A model generated the notes under the pieces. That model ran no database searches. It saw nothing but the letters and a program-made list of their open reading frames with translations, and had not been told where the DNA came from. A DNA stretch of 64,000 nt from Silurus meridionalis. Taxonomy: Eukaryota > Chordata > Actinopteri > Siluriformes > Siluridae. The translations under genes were made by a program, and so were the position numbers. Shown here piece after piece: positions 32,286 to 43,674 of the stretch. The stretch is from positions 28,336,500 through 28,400,499 of the forward strand of contig NC_060890.1 in assembly GCF_014805685.1 (NCBI RefSeq). Reading direction: 5' to 3'. Every line of letters starts with the position of its first letter. Positions within the stretch are counted from its first letter, which is position 1.

Positions 32286-34965
32286 ATATGGATTATTAAG
32301 TGTAACTATTGGTGTATGAAAGTTAATGTCACTGTGCAGTTTGGACTCGGCAAGACTCGCTATGGCAGCATAACTAAAAGGGAGAACCAGAAGGTAACAC
32401 AGACATGAGGGATCTCTGGGATAAGAGACGACCCACCACACCACCGTCAACAAACCCGAGTGAACGTGTGAATGTGAGGGACGACAGCATACAAATATAC
32501 CAGTTCACCAAACACTCTATATCCATGCTCCCTCCAGATCTGAGCCTTTACCTAAGAAAAATCTACTGATAAAAGGCTTGACTAAATAAATAAGTTTTCA
32601 ACCTCGACTTGAACACTGAGACTGTGTCCGAGTCCCGAACACTGGTTGGAAGGCTGTTCCATAACTGTGGGGCTTTATAAGAGAAAGATCTGCCCCCTGC
32701 TGTAGTCTTCATTATTTGAGGAACCAACAGATAGCCAGCACCTTTTGATCTAAGTAGGCGTGGAGGATCATACTGGTACAGAAGTTCACTCAGATACTGC
32801 GGTGCGAGACCGTTAAGTGCTTTATACGTCAGTAGTAATATTTTATAATCTATGCGAGATTTGATTGGGAGCCAGTGCAGACTGATTAAAACGGGGTGAT
32901 GTGGTCGTATTTCCTAGATCTAGTGAGGACCCTTGCTGCTGCATTCTGGACTAACTGAAGCTTATTTATGCACTTACCGCACACCCAGACAGTAAAGCGT
33001 TACAGTAGTCTAATCTAGAAGTAACAAAAGCATGAACTAGTTTTTCTGCATCCTGTAACGACATCATATTTCTAATTTTAGCAAAATTTCTAAGGTGAAA
33101 GAAGGCGATCCTGGTGATATTATTCACGTGAGACTCAAAGGAACGACTCGGGTCAATAATCACACCAAGGTCTTTGACAGCCGTACATGCTGAAACAGAA
33201 ACACCATCTAGAGATGCTACGTAATCGGAAAGTTTACTTCTAGCTGCATGTGGTCCTAGTAAAAGTACTTCCGTCTTATCTGAGTTGAGCAGAAGAAAGT
33301 TATTAAGCATCCACTGTCTAATGTTCTTTATAAACTTCTCAATACTGTTTAGCTGATCTCGCTCATCTGGCTTTGCTGAAATATACAGCTGTGTGTCATC
33401 AGCATAGCAATGGAAGCGAATCCCATGTTTATGAATGATTTTACCAAGGGGCAGCATATATACAGAGAAAAGCAGTGGGCCTAAGACAGATCCTTGAGGA
33501 ACACCAAACTTTACCTCAGAGAGTGTGGAGAACTCACCATTTACATCAACAAACTGATAGCGATCAGTCAAATAAGACCTGAGCCAAGAGAGAGCTGTTC
33601 CCTTTATTCCAACAATGTTCTCAAGTCTAGCAAGTAGTATAGTGTGATCAATGGTGTCAAAAGCTGCACTAAGGTCGAGCAAAACAAGTAAGGAGACAAA
33701 ACCCTGATCGGAGGCCAATAACAGGTCATTTACCACCTTAACTAGTGCCGTCTCTGTGCTATGATGAGGCCGAAATCCTGACTGATACATTTCAAAAATG
33801 TTATTCATAAGCAGGTGTGAGCATAACTGCTGTGCTACAACCTTTTCTAAAATTTTGGATATAAAGGGGAGATTTGATATTGGTCTGTAGTTGGACAACT
33901 GACATAGGTCAAGGTCAGGTTTCTTAATAAGGGGGTGGATAACTGCCAGTTTGAAGGATTTAGGTACATAACCAGTGCTAATGGAAGAGTTAATTATTAT
34001 TAAAACAGGTTTAATTACCTCTGGAGCTATCTGTTTAAAGAAACTTGTAGGCAAGGGATCGAGAATGCAGGTTGATGATTTTGATGAGGAGATTAATGAA
34101 ATTAAGTCATTCTCATGAATAGGAGTGAAGCTTTGTAGTTGATTGTCCGTTATACTTACACTGCTGTCTACAGGGTTACTTGTAAAATAATTTGGATTTA
34201 TATTAACCGTCTGGATTTCTTGCCTGATGTTTTCAATTTTATTATTAAAAAAGTTCATGAAATCATTACTACCTAATGATGGTGTGCATGTGAGTGCAGT
34301 GCTTTTATTCCCTGTTAATTTTGCTACCGGGCTGAATAAAAATCTAGGATTATGCTTGTTATTTTCTATGAGGGTGGAGCAATATGCTGATCTAGCAGCA
34401 CTAAGAGATTTTCTATAATTTAGGAGGCTCTCCTCCATTATATTTGAAATACTGTTAATTTTGTTTGACGCCATTTACGTTCAAATTTTCGAGTAGTCTG
34501 TTTTAAGGTGTGTGTATGATCATTATACCACTGTGCTAATTTTTTCTTCCTGATCATTTTGATCTTAAGGGGAGCTACATCATCTAGAGTGTAACGTAAC
34601 GTTGTTTCTAGATGTTCAGTGGCCCAGTCGAGCTCTGCGGGGTCAGACGGAGATCTATTTAATACTGTAATTTCTGGAAGATTATCGATAAAACGTGCTG
34701 CTGTAGCTGACGTGAAAGTACGCTTAACACGGTAATGTGGTGAGGTAGAAATGCAATGACTGAGGCAGATTTTAAAAGAGATAAGATAATGGTCTGAAAT
34801 AGCTTCAGACTGTGGAATTATGACTAAGTTTTTTATTTTTAATCCAAACGTTAACAACAAATCGAGAGTGTGTCCAACACTATGAGTGGGTCCTATAACA
34901 TTCTGATTAATTTCAACTGACTCTAGAACTGCTGCTTTCAAGGAGTCTTCCTGATTATCAAAATG
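31846..34965 (-). mobile_element. L2-type LINE (L2-D), 5'- and 3'-truncated
   Basis: Reads from the endonuclease C-terminus (VIGPTHSVGHTLDLLLTFGL, 34,890-34,830), through the RT, the C-terminal block (FSYKAPQLWNSLPTS, ~32,680) and a 3' UTR with a (GA)n tract (32,252-32,282). The UTR ends at GTAAATATGTTCTTTG (about 31,850) instead of the usual tail. At 34,965 it joins L2-E at a short TGAT overlap. Confidence 0.88.
32966..34474 (-). CDS. L2 reverse transcriptase (partial ORF2)
   Basis: 502-codon frame, the longest in the window. It is the reverse-transcriptase part of L2 ORF2, which copies LINE RNA at the nicked target. Motifs: [16 protein letters not shown] (about 204-219), palm motif [12 protein letters not shown] (266-276), motif [14 protein letters not shown] (334-346), catalytic [11 protein letters not shown] (355-365, with YADD at 357-360), [13 protein letters not shown] and [12 protein letters not shown] near the end. 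All catalytic residues are present. The N-terminal endonuclease is outside this frame (34,438-34,941, shifted). A frameshift after SGCAVSA removes the C-terminal domain, which continues in another frame to ~32,580. It is not a complete ORF2. Confidence 0.9.
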   Translation of the reverse strand: MASNKINSISNIMEESLLNYRKSLSAARSAYCSTLIENNKHNPRFLFSPVAKLTGNKSTALTCTPSLGSNDFMNFFNNKIENIRQEIQTVNINPNYFTSNPVDSSVSITDNQLQSFTPIHENDLISLISSSKSSTCILDPLPTSFFKQIAPEVIKPVLIIINSSISTGYVPKSFKLAVIHPLIKKPDLDLCQLSNYRPISNLPFISKILEKVVAQQLCSHLLMNNIFEMYQSGFRPHHSTETALVKVVNDLLLASDQGFVSLLVLLDLSAAFDTIDHTILLARLENIVGIKGTALSWLRSYLTDRYQFVDVNGEFSTLSEVKFGVPQGSVLGPLLFSVYMLPLGKIIHKHGIRFHCYADDTQLYISAKPDERDQLNSIEKFIKNIRQWMLNNFLLLNSDKTEVLLLGPHAARSKLSDYVASLDGVSVSACTAVKDLGVIIDPSRSFESHVNNITRIAFFHLRNFAKIRNMMSLQDAEKLVHAFVTSRLDYCNALLSGCAVSA

Positions 34966-35371
34966 ATGATTTTGATGAGGAAATAAATGAAATAAGGTCG
35001 TTCTCTTGAATAGGAGTAAAACTTTCTAATTGATGTTATATGATGTCTGTTATAATTACACTGCTGTCTACAGGGTTATTTATAAAATAGTTTGGATTTA
35101 TTTTAACCCTCTGTATTTCTTGCCTGATGTTTTCAACTTTATTATTAAAAAAGTTAATGAAATCATTACTACCTATTGATGGTGTGCATGTGAGTGCAGT
35201 GATTTTAATTCCTGTTAAATTTGCTACCGTGCTGAATAAAAATCTGGGATTCTGCTTGTTATTTTCTATGAGGGTGGAGAAATATGCTAATCAGCAGCAT
35301 AAAGAGATTTTCTAGAACTCAGGAAAGTCTCCTTCCATGATATTTGAAATACTGTTAATTTGGTTTGACTC

Positions 35372-35818
35372 TGTACCAACGGTAGGCGAGTGGAGGCGGA
35401 GCGGGCCGAGACAAGCAGTAAGAAACTCCTGCAGCTGATAAGACTAATCTGGTGACGTCAATAAAGAAGAGAGAGATATGCGGGAGGGTCGCTGAAAGGT
35501 GATTTAAGCGCGGGTGAGAGCCGGTGAAAGACTTGTCGGCCGGCAAATGAACTCGGGTGGACGCGAGAAAAGGCATGCCAACCCACGAGGAAACTTGGGC
35601 ACAGGTTAAAGAGAGAAAGCGCACCGAGGCGGAAGGAACTACTGCCGGTAAACATCAAGAGGAAATGCGTCCCGAACCGCAAGTGTGTGGGTGAGCCCTG
35701 CCATGAGCACCTAAAAGGAAAGCGCCAGGGTGAAAACGAAATTAAATAAAGAAAGCTCTGCTTGGTGAACTTTTCCTGTCTATCTTTCTTCCAGTGCGGT
35801 ACCAGTGAATTTGTTACA
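35372..35818 (+). mobile_element. solo LTR with 5-bp target duplication
   Basis: 447 bp starting TGTACCAACGG and ending GAATTTGTTACA, so it has the TG...CA ends of long terminal repeats. It is flanked by GACTC on both sides (35,367-35,371 and 35,819-35,823). A polyadenylation signal (AATAAA, ~35,745) near the distal end suggests the plus orientation. No retroelement genes adjoin it, so it is a solo LTR left by recombination. The LTR family (ERV or Gypsy) cannot be decided from the ends. Confidence 0.85.
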
Positions 35819-36489
35819 GACTCCATTTACACTCTAATTTCCGAGTGGTCTATTTTAAGGTGTGCGTATGATCATTATACCACTGTGCTCATTTTTTCTC
35901 CCTGATCATTTTGGTCTTAAGGAGAGCTTCATCATCCTGAGTGTAACAGAACGTTGATTCTAGGTATTAAGTGGTTTTGTCGAGCTCTGTGGGGCAAGGC
36001 AGAAATCTATTTAATATCAACAGTTCTGAAAAATTCTTGATAAAACTTGCTGCTGTAGTTGACGTGAACGTGTTTAACACGGTAACGTGGCGAGGTTCTA
36101 ATGCAATGACTGAGCAGATTTTAAAAGAGTTGAGGTCTGAATGATGATGGTATGATGATCTGAAATAACTTCAGACTGTGGAATTATGACAATTTTTATT
36201 TTAAATCTAAATATTAATAACAAATATAGTATGTCTACACTATGAGTGGGTCCTATAACATTCTGATTAATTCCTACAGAATCTAGAATAGAAACAACTG
36301 CTGCTCTTAAGGAGTCATACTGATTATCAAAATGAATATTAAAGTCACCAACAATTAATGCTTTGTGTAAAGAAGCAGCTAAATTTGTGATGAAATCTGC
36401 AAATTCTATGAGAAAATCAGAGTAGGGCCCTGGAGGTCTATAAATAATAAATAGTGGAATTAACTGACTGGACCTGCTTCGGACACTGA

Positions 36490-36894
36490 TTATTTTATGT
36501 TGGTGTAAAGAACTTCAAATGTTTTACATTTGTGTTTAGTCTTTTGTGTGACCTTTAGATTATTATTATAACTAGCTGCGACTCCGCATCCTCTGCCATT
36601 TAGACGAGGTTGGTGTATGTAACTATACCCAGGAGGACTCGCTTCATTTAATGCTACATATTCATTCGGTTTAATCCATGTTTCTGTCAAACACATTATA
36701 TTAAACTCCTGGTCGGTAATAATTTCGTTTAAAGTAAGCGCTTTTGACGTGAGAGATCTAATATTCAACAATCCTATTTTTAGAACAGAGGTGCTGGCTG
36801 TGTGTTCAACCCTATTTAGTTTAATGTTAATCAGGTTACTAAAACCGACTTTCTCATAATTCCTATATTTTGGTTTTGCTCGGGGGACAGACAC
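36490..36894 (-). pseudogene. L2 endonuclease N-terminal part (ORF2)
   Basis: The frame holds IGLLNIRSLTSKALTLNEII, then FNIMCLTETWIKPNEYVALN and ASPPGYSYIHQPRLNGRG. This is the N-terminal half of the apurinic/apyrimidinic-type endonuclease that nicks target DNA for LINE insertion. The catalytic Asn (LNIRS) and Glu (TETW) are present. The domain continues in other frames to ~35,830, with indels. Confidence 0.85.
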
Positions 36895-36982
36895 AGTCTC
36901 AATATGGTGTATCCTGAGTGACGACTCTGTGCAGCTAGCAGACGGTCGGTTTAGCCTGTCTGTCTGCTCCCTGGCCTTGGCT

Positions 36983-37894
36983 CTAGACAGTCACTTGTAA
37001 ACGTGCTGTTCTGAGACTATTACCTATACTACAAGAAATGAGAGCAGCACCTTCCCGGGTGGGATGGACACCGTCCCGCCCTAACAGGCCAGCCTTGCCC
37101 TCAAAAATGCTCCAATTATTAATAAAGCCCACATTGTTTTTGAAACACCACTTGGACATCCAGCAGTTCAGCGACCATAACCTGCTAGAGGCCACATCGC
37201 CACGTCACATTGGGATGGGGCCAGAGCATGTTACTGCATCGGACATTGCCTTCGCTAATTTACACACCTCTATAATATTACTCTTAGTAACCTCTGACTG
37301 TCAAAGGCATATATCATTAGCTCCTGTGTGAAAAACTATCTTAGAGAACCTGTGTTTTCCTAAGAATCTAAGCTGACCTGCTATGTCCGGCGCCCTGGCT
37401 CCCGGTATACACATAACCTGTGCTGCTGGTGCCCCTAAAGGTCTAGCTAATTTCACGTGCCTCAGAATGGAGTCTCCTAAAACCAGAGCTCTTTCAGGTT
37501 TCTCAGCGGGTGCTTCACTGAGGAGAGCAAACCTGTTGGACACTTAAAGCGGAGAGGAATGGTGCTCCCGTGGGCAAGCCTTAGCGTTAGCTTTGGCTTT
37601 GCGAGTATGCTGCCGAGTCGTCACCCATTCGCTCCGCTGCGAGGGCTCTACTGCCGGAGTCAGGGGAATATTAACTTTACCTAGGGCCTCCAGACTTTCC
37701 CCTGCAGAACCTGGACTGCTCTCACACTCACTACTTCTCTCTAGACTCTGGATGCGCTTCTCTAATGCTAAGATCTTCTCCGTCAAAGAGCAAACTAGCT
37801 TACACTTCTCACAGATAAAATTATCGCTAACCAGGGAGAAATACCGATTAAACATGTCACACTTCACACACTGAATGAACTGGATGTTCGCCAT
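36983..37894 (-). pseudogene. L2 ORF1: zinc-binding motif, coiled coil, SGNH esterase
   Basis: ORF1 of the L2 element. Its start carries a cysteine motif (CVKCDMFNRYF, then CEKCKLVC), resembling the zinc-binding N-terminus of CR1/L2 ORF1 proteins, then a short coiled coil (TEKILALEKRIQSLE). After an in-frame TAA (37,544-37,546) comes an SGNH-hydrolase/esterase domain: block I ALVLGDSILRHV, block III HTGANDICL, and block V DGVHPTREG (37,075-37,050). Catalytic Ser, Asn, Asp and His are visible, but further stops break the frame. Esterase-bearing ORF1 is known in CR1-like non-LTR elements. Confidence 0.82.
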
Positions 37895-38194
37895 AGTAGA
37901 GAAATTACGTACCTTAATGTGATTACTGTAGTGTGTGTTCGTAGTTCTGGAGAATGTCCTCCGCTCACTGCTTTCAAACCCTCAAACAGGGAAAAAAGCA
38001 AAAAATAGACGAGATGGAGCCAACGGAAAGTGAAGGATGCAAGAAATCAAAACGATATTTTGATATTTAAAAGCGATAAAAGCGAGAAAAAGAACTGTAA
38101 AAAATTTAAAACGCCGATACAAACAAAATTCCCGGCAAACAGTTCAACAACAGGAAACAGGAACTGACGTCACGATCAGACTCATTAGTTTTTA

Positions 38195-38290
38195 GTGTAA
38201 GTAATCAACAAAGTAACTAAGTTACTTTTTGAATTAAGTAACGAGTAACTGTAACTAGTTACTATTTATTAGTAACTAGCACAACACTGG
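38195..38290. mobile_element. MITE fragment (GTAACTAGTTAC type)
   Basis: Palindrome-rich words AAGTAACTAAGTTACTTTTT and GTAACTGTAACTAGTTAC, ending CTAGCACAACACTGG. This resembles the end of a common fish hAT-type MITE. A single end only. Confidence 0.5.
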
Positions 38291-39060
38291 TCGTAAGTCA
38301 GCAGAGTGAACAATGCCCCATTGCTCAGTTCGGTGGTGCTGGAGATGCGGTTTTTGATCCGGACTGACTGAGTTCTCCCAGTCAGGAAGTCCAGGATCCA
38401 GTTACAGAGGGTGGTGTTCAGGCCCAGTAGGACCAACTTCTCAATCAGGAGCTAAGGGATGATTGTGTTGAATGCTGAGCTGAAGTCTATGAAACTTAAC
38501 CCTGGCACTTTTGTACGTCACACTGGATAAAGGCGTCTGCTAAATACTGTAAATGTAAATAAACAGCATTTGTACATATGAGTCCTTGTTGTCCAGGTGG
38601 GTAAGGCATCACGGTCACAAGCAGGTGTTGTTTTGTAGTTCGTGATCACCTGGATGCCCTGCCGCATGCACCGGATGTCTCCATTGTCTTGGAAGTGGCT
38701 GTGGATTCACTTGCCGTGTAAAGGGCAGTTTGGCCCTCATTGTCTTTAAGGCCGTTTGGGGGGAAAATTTGGGGAGCACAGTCCTGAGATTTGCATGGTT
38801 GAAATCTCCGGCGACAACAAACAATCCATCAGGGTGTGTGTTTTGTAGTTCACTAATGGTCCTGTAGATTACGCTGAGCACTTCCTTAGCATTAGCGCAA
38901 GGTGGAATGTACACTCCAAGCACAATAGAGGTGGTGAATTCCCGGGGTAAATAAAAAGGTCTACATCTCACAACCATAAACTTCAACAGCAATGAGCAGT
39001 AGGTGGAAATGAGGACAGAGATGTTGCACCATTCCGTGTTGATGTAAACAATAAAAACGT
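38291..39060 (-). mobile_element. Rex1-type LINE fragment
   Basis: The minus strand encodes the endonuclease part VVRCRPFYLPREFTT, VYIPPCANAKEVLS and [17 protein letters not shown] (38,980-38,780). After an internal deletion comes RT sequence (38,500-38,300) equivalent to the [13 protein letters not shown] and [15 protein letters not shown] region. A 3' tail of the CATTTAGCAGACG LINE family is inserted at about 38,500-38,565 (GGATAAAGGCGTCTGCTAAA, plus). It abuts an RTE-type LINE at 39,060. Confidence 0.82.
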
Positions 39061-40045
39061 TAACATCTCCAGCTCCACCGCATTTCTTTTACTCAATGCC
39101 AATGTCTCTAAACCATACATCATCTCAGGTCTCACCACAGTTCTATACACTTTCCCTTTCACTCTCACAGATACTCTTCTATCACAAATCACTCCTGCTA
39201 TCACTCTTCTCCACCCACTTCACCCTGCCTGCACTCTCTCCAATACTTTGCACTGTTGACCCTAGGTACCTGAACTCCTCCACCTTTCTCCACCTCTTCT
39301 CCCTGCAACCACACCCCTCCACTGCCCTCCCTCTCAATCACACCCATGTACTCTGTCTTACTCCTACTGACTTTCTCTCCAGTGCGTACCTCCACCTTTC
39401 TAGGATCTTCTCCACCTGCTTCCTACTCTCCCCACAAATCACAATATCATCCACAAACATTATAGTCCACGGAGACGCCTGTCTGACCTCGTCCATCAAC
39501 CTGTCCATCACCACTGCAAACAGGAAAGGGCTCAGAGCCGATCCTTGATGCAGTCCCACCTTCACCTTGAACTAGTCTGTCATTCCTACTACACACTTTA
39601 CTGCTGTCACACTGTCCTCATACATGTCCACCACCCTCACATACTTCTCTGATACACCAGACTTCCTCATACAATACCACAACTCCTCTCTCCACCCTGT
39701 CGAACGGTTTCTCTAAATCCACAAACACACAATGTAACTCCTTCTGACCTTCTCTAGACTTCTCCATCAACAATCTTAAAGCAAATAATGCGTCTGTGGT
39801 GCTTTTCCTCAGCATGAAACCATACTGTTGCTCACAGATGGTCACCTCTTCTCTCTGGTTTTCACTACTCTTTCCCATAACTTCATGGTGTGACTGATCA
39901 ACTGTATTCCCCTGTAGTTACTGCATGTTTGCACATCTCCCTTATTTTCAAAGATTGGTACCAGCAAACTCCTTCTCCATTCCTCAGGCACCCTAACCCT
40001 AACCCTCGCCTTCCAAAAGTGATCCAAAATCTTAACCAAACACGG
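39061..40045 (-). mobile_element. RTE-type LINE, reverse transcriptase part
   Basis: The minus strand encodes PEEWRRSLLVPIFENKGDVQ, CSNYRGIQLISHTMKLWERV, YGFMLRKSTTDALFALRLLM, HCVFVDLEKPFDRVERGVVV (motif A), LHQGSALSPFLFAVVMDRL (motif B), SPWTIMFVDDIVICGES (motif C) and LYGLETLALSK. Motif C is FVDD rather than the expected FADD. Stops and frameshifts (near 39,340, 39,565 and 39,640) inactivate it. The RTE assignment is from memory of the family style; a sister copy is at 57,067-57,995. Confidence 0.8.
39990..40006 (+). repeat. interstitial telomeric tract in RTE LINE
   Basis: ACCCTAACCCTAACCCT inside the RTE coding sequence. On the minus strand it adds a short RVRVRV-like run just before PEEWRRS while keeping the frame open. 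Confidence 0.88.
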
Positions 40046-40260
40046 TGCTTCCGGTGACGTAGCTTCCTGTGTTTGACTTGTTTTCCGCGAGTTCCGTGTT
40101 TGTACTTGTTTGTTTGTTTGTGTTTTTCTTTTTTAAAAATCCTAAATTGTTTTTTGTCTTCCTGACTTGTGCCTGTAGTCAGTTAACTCGACTACCACTA
40201 GCGTTTACTATATTCATTGTCTCTCACTTTATCATATTTGTGTATCTTAAATCTGTTCAT

Positions 40261-40455
40261 GATTATGAGCACTATGCCGGCTGTGTGTCTGCCTTTGAGC
40301 ACAGGTGAGGACTCGTTCGAGTTGCAAATGGTGGAGTTGGAGATGGAGCCTTTGGAGAAACAGATTCGCGAGCTGCATGTAAAGCATGCCCGGCTGCGAG
40401 AGCGGAAAGCAGCGCTGGAAACATCCCGGGCAGATGCGCACTCATCCCAGGTAAA
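40261..40455 (+). pseudogene. L2 ORF1 coiled-coil part
   Basis: Frame MSTMPAVCLPLSTGEDSFEL, then a charged heptad-like stretch ELEMEPLEKQIRELHVKHAR and LRERKAALETSRAD. This is typical of the coiled-coil trimerisation part of LINE ORF1 proteins, which bind the LINE RNA. The frame is disrupted right after ADAHSSQ by an inserted L2 fragment. Confidence 0.6.
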
Positions 40456-40815
40456 TTCAAGTAAATTCAATTAATTTCATTTTTATTTGTATAGCGCTTT
40501 TAACAATGAACATTGTCTCAAAGCAGCTTTACACAGATAATGTGGTGATTAAACGTAAATATGTTCTTTGTAAGTATGTTTGTCCCTGATGAGCAACTGT
40601 GGCAAGGAAAAACTCCCCGAGATGGCATAAGGAAGAAACCTTGAGAGGAACCAGACCCAAGAGGGAACCCATCCTCATCTGGGTTGCACCAAATGTCCAT
40701 TAACCCTAACCCTAACCCTAGCAAGCAGTATGGTGTGATCAATGGTGTCAAAAGCTGCAGTAAGGTTGAGCAAAACAAGTAAGGAGACAAAACCCTGATC
40801 AGAGGCAAATTCCCG
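40456..40815 (-). mobile_element. internally deleted L2 piece nested in L2-F ORF1
   Basis: Minus strand. 40,721-40,810 is the RT motif-A region ([27 protein letters not shown]) and 40,456-40,700 is the L2 3' UTR and tail. The ~1.7 kb that should lie between them is missing. In its place is a 20-bp telomeric tract (40,701-40,720). Confidence 0.85.
40701..40720 (+). repeat. interstitial telomeric tract at deletion junction
   Basis: TAACCCTAACCCTAACCCTA exactly at the junction between two non-adjacent L2 segments of the same orientation. Confidence 0.95.
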
Positions 40816-40847
40816 GGTTGAACCTAACACTCCCAGCACCTCAACTC

Positions 40848-41500
40848 CGTGCGTTTCTCTGCCCAGACCCAGCGCACCTACAACTCCGGCACTGGTGCAA
40901 CATGGACCCTGGATGCGGCAGCGGCAGAAGAGACAAGCCAGATTTCGGTTGAGGACGTATCCCCCGCCACCACTACGGGCCTTCGAGATCTCAACCGAGA
41001 ACTGCTTCGCCCCTCTCCGCGAGACGGAACGCGACACTGTGATTCTCGGAGATTCCATCGTCCGGTATGTCCGTGATACCGGAGTCAAAGGTAAGGTGCA
41101 CACTCGCTGCTTTCCTGGTGCTCATGTTCTCGATGTCGCTGCGCAGGTACCCGCGTTTCTGAACGAGAACTTCGGAGCGGTTGTTCTTCATGCTGGAGCG
41201 AACGACACCAGGCTGAGGCAAACAGAGATCTTAAAGAGGGATTTCAGGATCCTGGTGGAGACGGTACGCAGCACATCGCCCACAACGAGGATCATAGTGT
41301 CAGGACCTCTTCCCACTTACCAGCGAGGGGCTGAGAAGTTTAGTAGACTTTTAGCTCTAAATGAATGGTTACAGTCATGGTGTTGAGAACATAAACTTCT
41401 CTTTGTTAATAAATGGAACTGCTTCTGGGAGCGTCCTAGGTTCTTCCACCCTGATGGCCTGCACCCCAGCAGAGTTGGAGTATCTCTAGGATACTTCACA
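40848..41500 (+). pseudogene. L2 ORF1 SGNH esterase domain
   Basis: Frame with TVILGDSIVRYVRDTGVKGK (block I, GDS), CFPGAHVLDVAAQVPAFLNE, VVLHAGANDTRL (block III) and RIIVSGPLPTYQRG. After a stop (41,384-41,386) a shifted frame has FHPDGLHPSRVG (block V, D-x-x-H). It is therefore a full set of SGNH-hydrolase catalytic blocks, as in ORF1 of CR1/L2 elements. The role in retrotransposition is not established. Interrupted, so a pseudogene. Confidence 0.82.
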
Positions 41501-41719
41501 CCATCTTACTGGTAAGACATCAGGAAATCTTCAACTATGAGAACACGCATACTAAAGACCATATAGTTACAAGTGAGCACACAGCCCAGTTTATAGAAAC
41601 CATATCTATTCCTCGTGTAGTAAAACCAAGAAGTAAAATCACAAGATCCAGAAATAATCTTATTACAGTTGAAACTGAAAAATGCCAGATAAGCAAACAC
41701 CAAAAAGTTCTAAAGTTTG

Positions 41720-42441
41720 GTCTTTTAAACATTAGATCACTTGCACCCAAAGCACTGATTATAAATGAGATGATCACAGAGAATAATCTCGATGCACTCT
41801 GTCTCACTGAGACATGGATTAAACCAGCTGATTATATAGGCCTAAACAAATCTACACCGTCAGGATATGTTTATAAGCATGAGCCCCGTCAGACTGGTTG
41901 TGGGGGGGGGGGTAGCTACTATTTATAGTGCCTCTCTTAATGTCAGATATTAGGATTCAGCTTTAAATCATTTAAAGTGCTCGTTCTTAAAGTTGTACTT
42001 TCAGACATGCATAGAAAACTTGCTCTGGTAACCGTGTACAGACCCTCAGGGCCCTACGCTGATTTTCTTCAAGAGTTTGCTTGTTTTCTTTTAGATCTCT
42101 TGATCAATTTTGATAAAGTGCTGCTTGTAGGAGATTTTAATATTCATGTAGATGATGTAAACGATGCTCTAGGATTATCATTTGTGGACTTATTAAACTC
42201 TTTTGGGATTAAACAAAACATCACCAGACCAACTCATCGCTTTAACCACACATTAGACTTAATAATATCCCACGGAGCAGACGTCACTGATATAGATATT
42301 TTACCTCAGAGTGATGACATCACAGACCATTACCTCATACTGTACACACTACCGGTAGAGCAGATTAGCCGTGTTTCACCACATTATCAACTTGATACGA
42401 CTATTGTTCCAACCACTAAGGACAGATTTATAAATACATAA
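41720..42441 (+). pseudogene. L2 endonuclease (ORF2 N-terminus)
   Basis: It reads KFGLLNIRSLAPKALIINEM, LCLTETWIKPADYIGLN and SGYVYKHEPRQTGCG. After a frame change at the G9 tract near 41,905 it continues with VTVYRPSGPYADFLQEF, LLVGDFNIHVDDVNDA and DDITDHYLILYTLP. These are the catalytic blocks of the AP-like endonuclease (N, E, the RP-GP loop, GDFN and the S/T-D-H end block). Only the G-tract frameshift separates them. Confidence 0.85.
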
Positions 42442-42856
42442 CCTGCCTGATTTATCTCAATTTCTCACTAAACCCATAACTGCTAATAATCAGTTAGAGA
42501 ACAAGCACCTGCACCTTGGTATAATAGTCATACGCATGCCCTTAAGAGAACAACACGTAATCTGAAGAGAAAATGGAGGAAAACTAAATTGGAGGTATTT
42601 AGAATTGCGTATAAAGACAGAATGCTTAGCTACAGAGAGGCGCTAAAAGCTGCTAGAGCTGAACACTTGAGCAAACTCATAGAAAATAACAAAAACAATC
42701 CCAGGTTCCTTTTCAGTACAGTAACTAAAAGAGGCCAAGAGGAGAGAACACTCTTTGTAGTGATGTGTTGCAATGACAGGAGCCAGATATTCCACTCATA
42801 TGTAGAACAGGGTTATGCTATTTAGCTTCCAGTTTAGACGAAGGGGCTCACCCCCA

Positions 42857-42887
42857 AACCCTAACCCTAACCCTAACCCTAACCCTA
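42857..42887 (+). repeat. interstitial telomeric tract in L2-F
   Basis: Five CCCTAA units at the right edge of ~155 bp of non-L2 sequence. L2 resumes at CTACAAATCAGGGCTCT, matching 53,670-53,690 in the uninterrupted L2-I. Confidence 0.95.
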
Positions 42888-43069
42888 CAAATCAGGGCTC
42901 TAAAAATTGTGTTCCATCACAGTTAAGTAGTAAGGACTTTATGGATTTCTTTACTGAAAAAATAGATAACATTACAACATTAAAACAATTGTGGCGGTCC
43001 AACCTCTGACAGCATCTCCTGACATTATTTCGCCTTCAACTCCACAACTACACTGTTTTACATGTACAG

Positions 43070-43674
43070 GGCGGAGTGGCCACTCATGACCGCTCCCCAC
43101 CCCGTGAGGGAAGCATTCGTCGTTAGCGTTATGCAACGACAAGAAGTCCCTAAAACGTGGCCTCGGGACAGAACGTAGGGTCCTTCCATGCAACCAAGGC
43201 TCAAAGGGCACACCGCGAGACCTTGATGGTATGGTGGTTCAAGGAGTGGAGATCCAAAATGGGATGCAACCCGCCGTCCTTCTTCGGAACAATGAAGCAC
43301 GGGCTGAAGCAGCCTGACTCTCTGAACAAGGAGGAGGGAACCACCTCGATGGCCCGTTTCCACAGGAGAGCACGCACCTCCTGTCCCAGGACCGGAGCCT
43401 GCACGGGTCCCACCAGGGTGGGACATACCCCGTCGAACCGGGGAGAAGAAGACGCAAACTGAATCGCGCAGCCCTTCTCCACAGAACGCAGGACCCCGAG
43501 AGACTCCTGGCAACCCTCCAGACTGACAGAAAGTTTCCACAGGGAAAACCTTCGGGGCTGGCCCCTGACCCACTTAGAGCGGCTGGAGCAGTGCTCTGCA
43601 GCCGACCACACCTCCTGAGAGGCGGCGGATCCCCCCCATCCGCAGCGATCATACGGGTGGAATACGGGGAGCAA
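43070..43674 (-). pseudogene. DIRS-like reverse transcriptase/RNase H remnant
   Basis: One frame reads VRALLWKRAIEVVPSSLFRE, SGCFSPCFIVPKKDGGLHPI and LDLHSLNHHTIKV, matching the RT entry block (YF-VPKKDGG-RPILDLR-LN). A shifted frame reads TTNASLTGWGAVMSGHSA, the RNase H block (D-AS-TGWGA). The first RNase H Asp is Asn here. The RT motif with the catalytic YIDD-type pair is deleted. Not functional. Confidence 0.8.

Larger units (their letters stand above)
34966..38175 (-). mobile_element. L2-type LINE with 5' region (L2-E), LTR-interrupted
   Basis: Runs on the minus strand from a 5' UTR (about 38,175-37,900) through ORF1 (zinc-binding and esterase domains) and the endonuclease (36,894-35,830) to the RT start (35,370-34,966). 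A solo LTR splits it at 35,372-35,818. Its 3' end stops at TGATTTTGATGAGG, joined to L2-D. The 34,966-36,480 part matches 47,540-49,040 in inverted orientation, including the same LTR. Confidence 0.85.
40046..43069 (+). mobile_element. L2-type LINE, 5' half (L2-F)
   Basis: 5' part of a long L2 copy whose 3' half continues at 45,277-47,180. It has a 5' UTR (40,046-40,260), ORF1 with coiled coil and esterase, the endonuclease (41,720-42,440) and RT start (42,500-43,069). Nested items: a rearranged minus-strand L2 piece (40,456-40,815), ~155 bp of foreign sequence with a telomeric tract (42,730-42,888), and the DIRS element. Confidence 0.82.
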
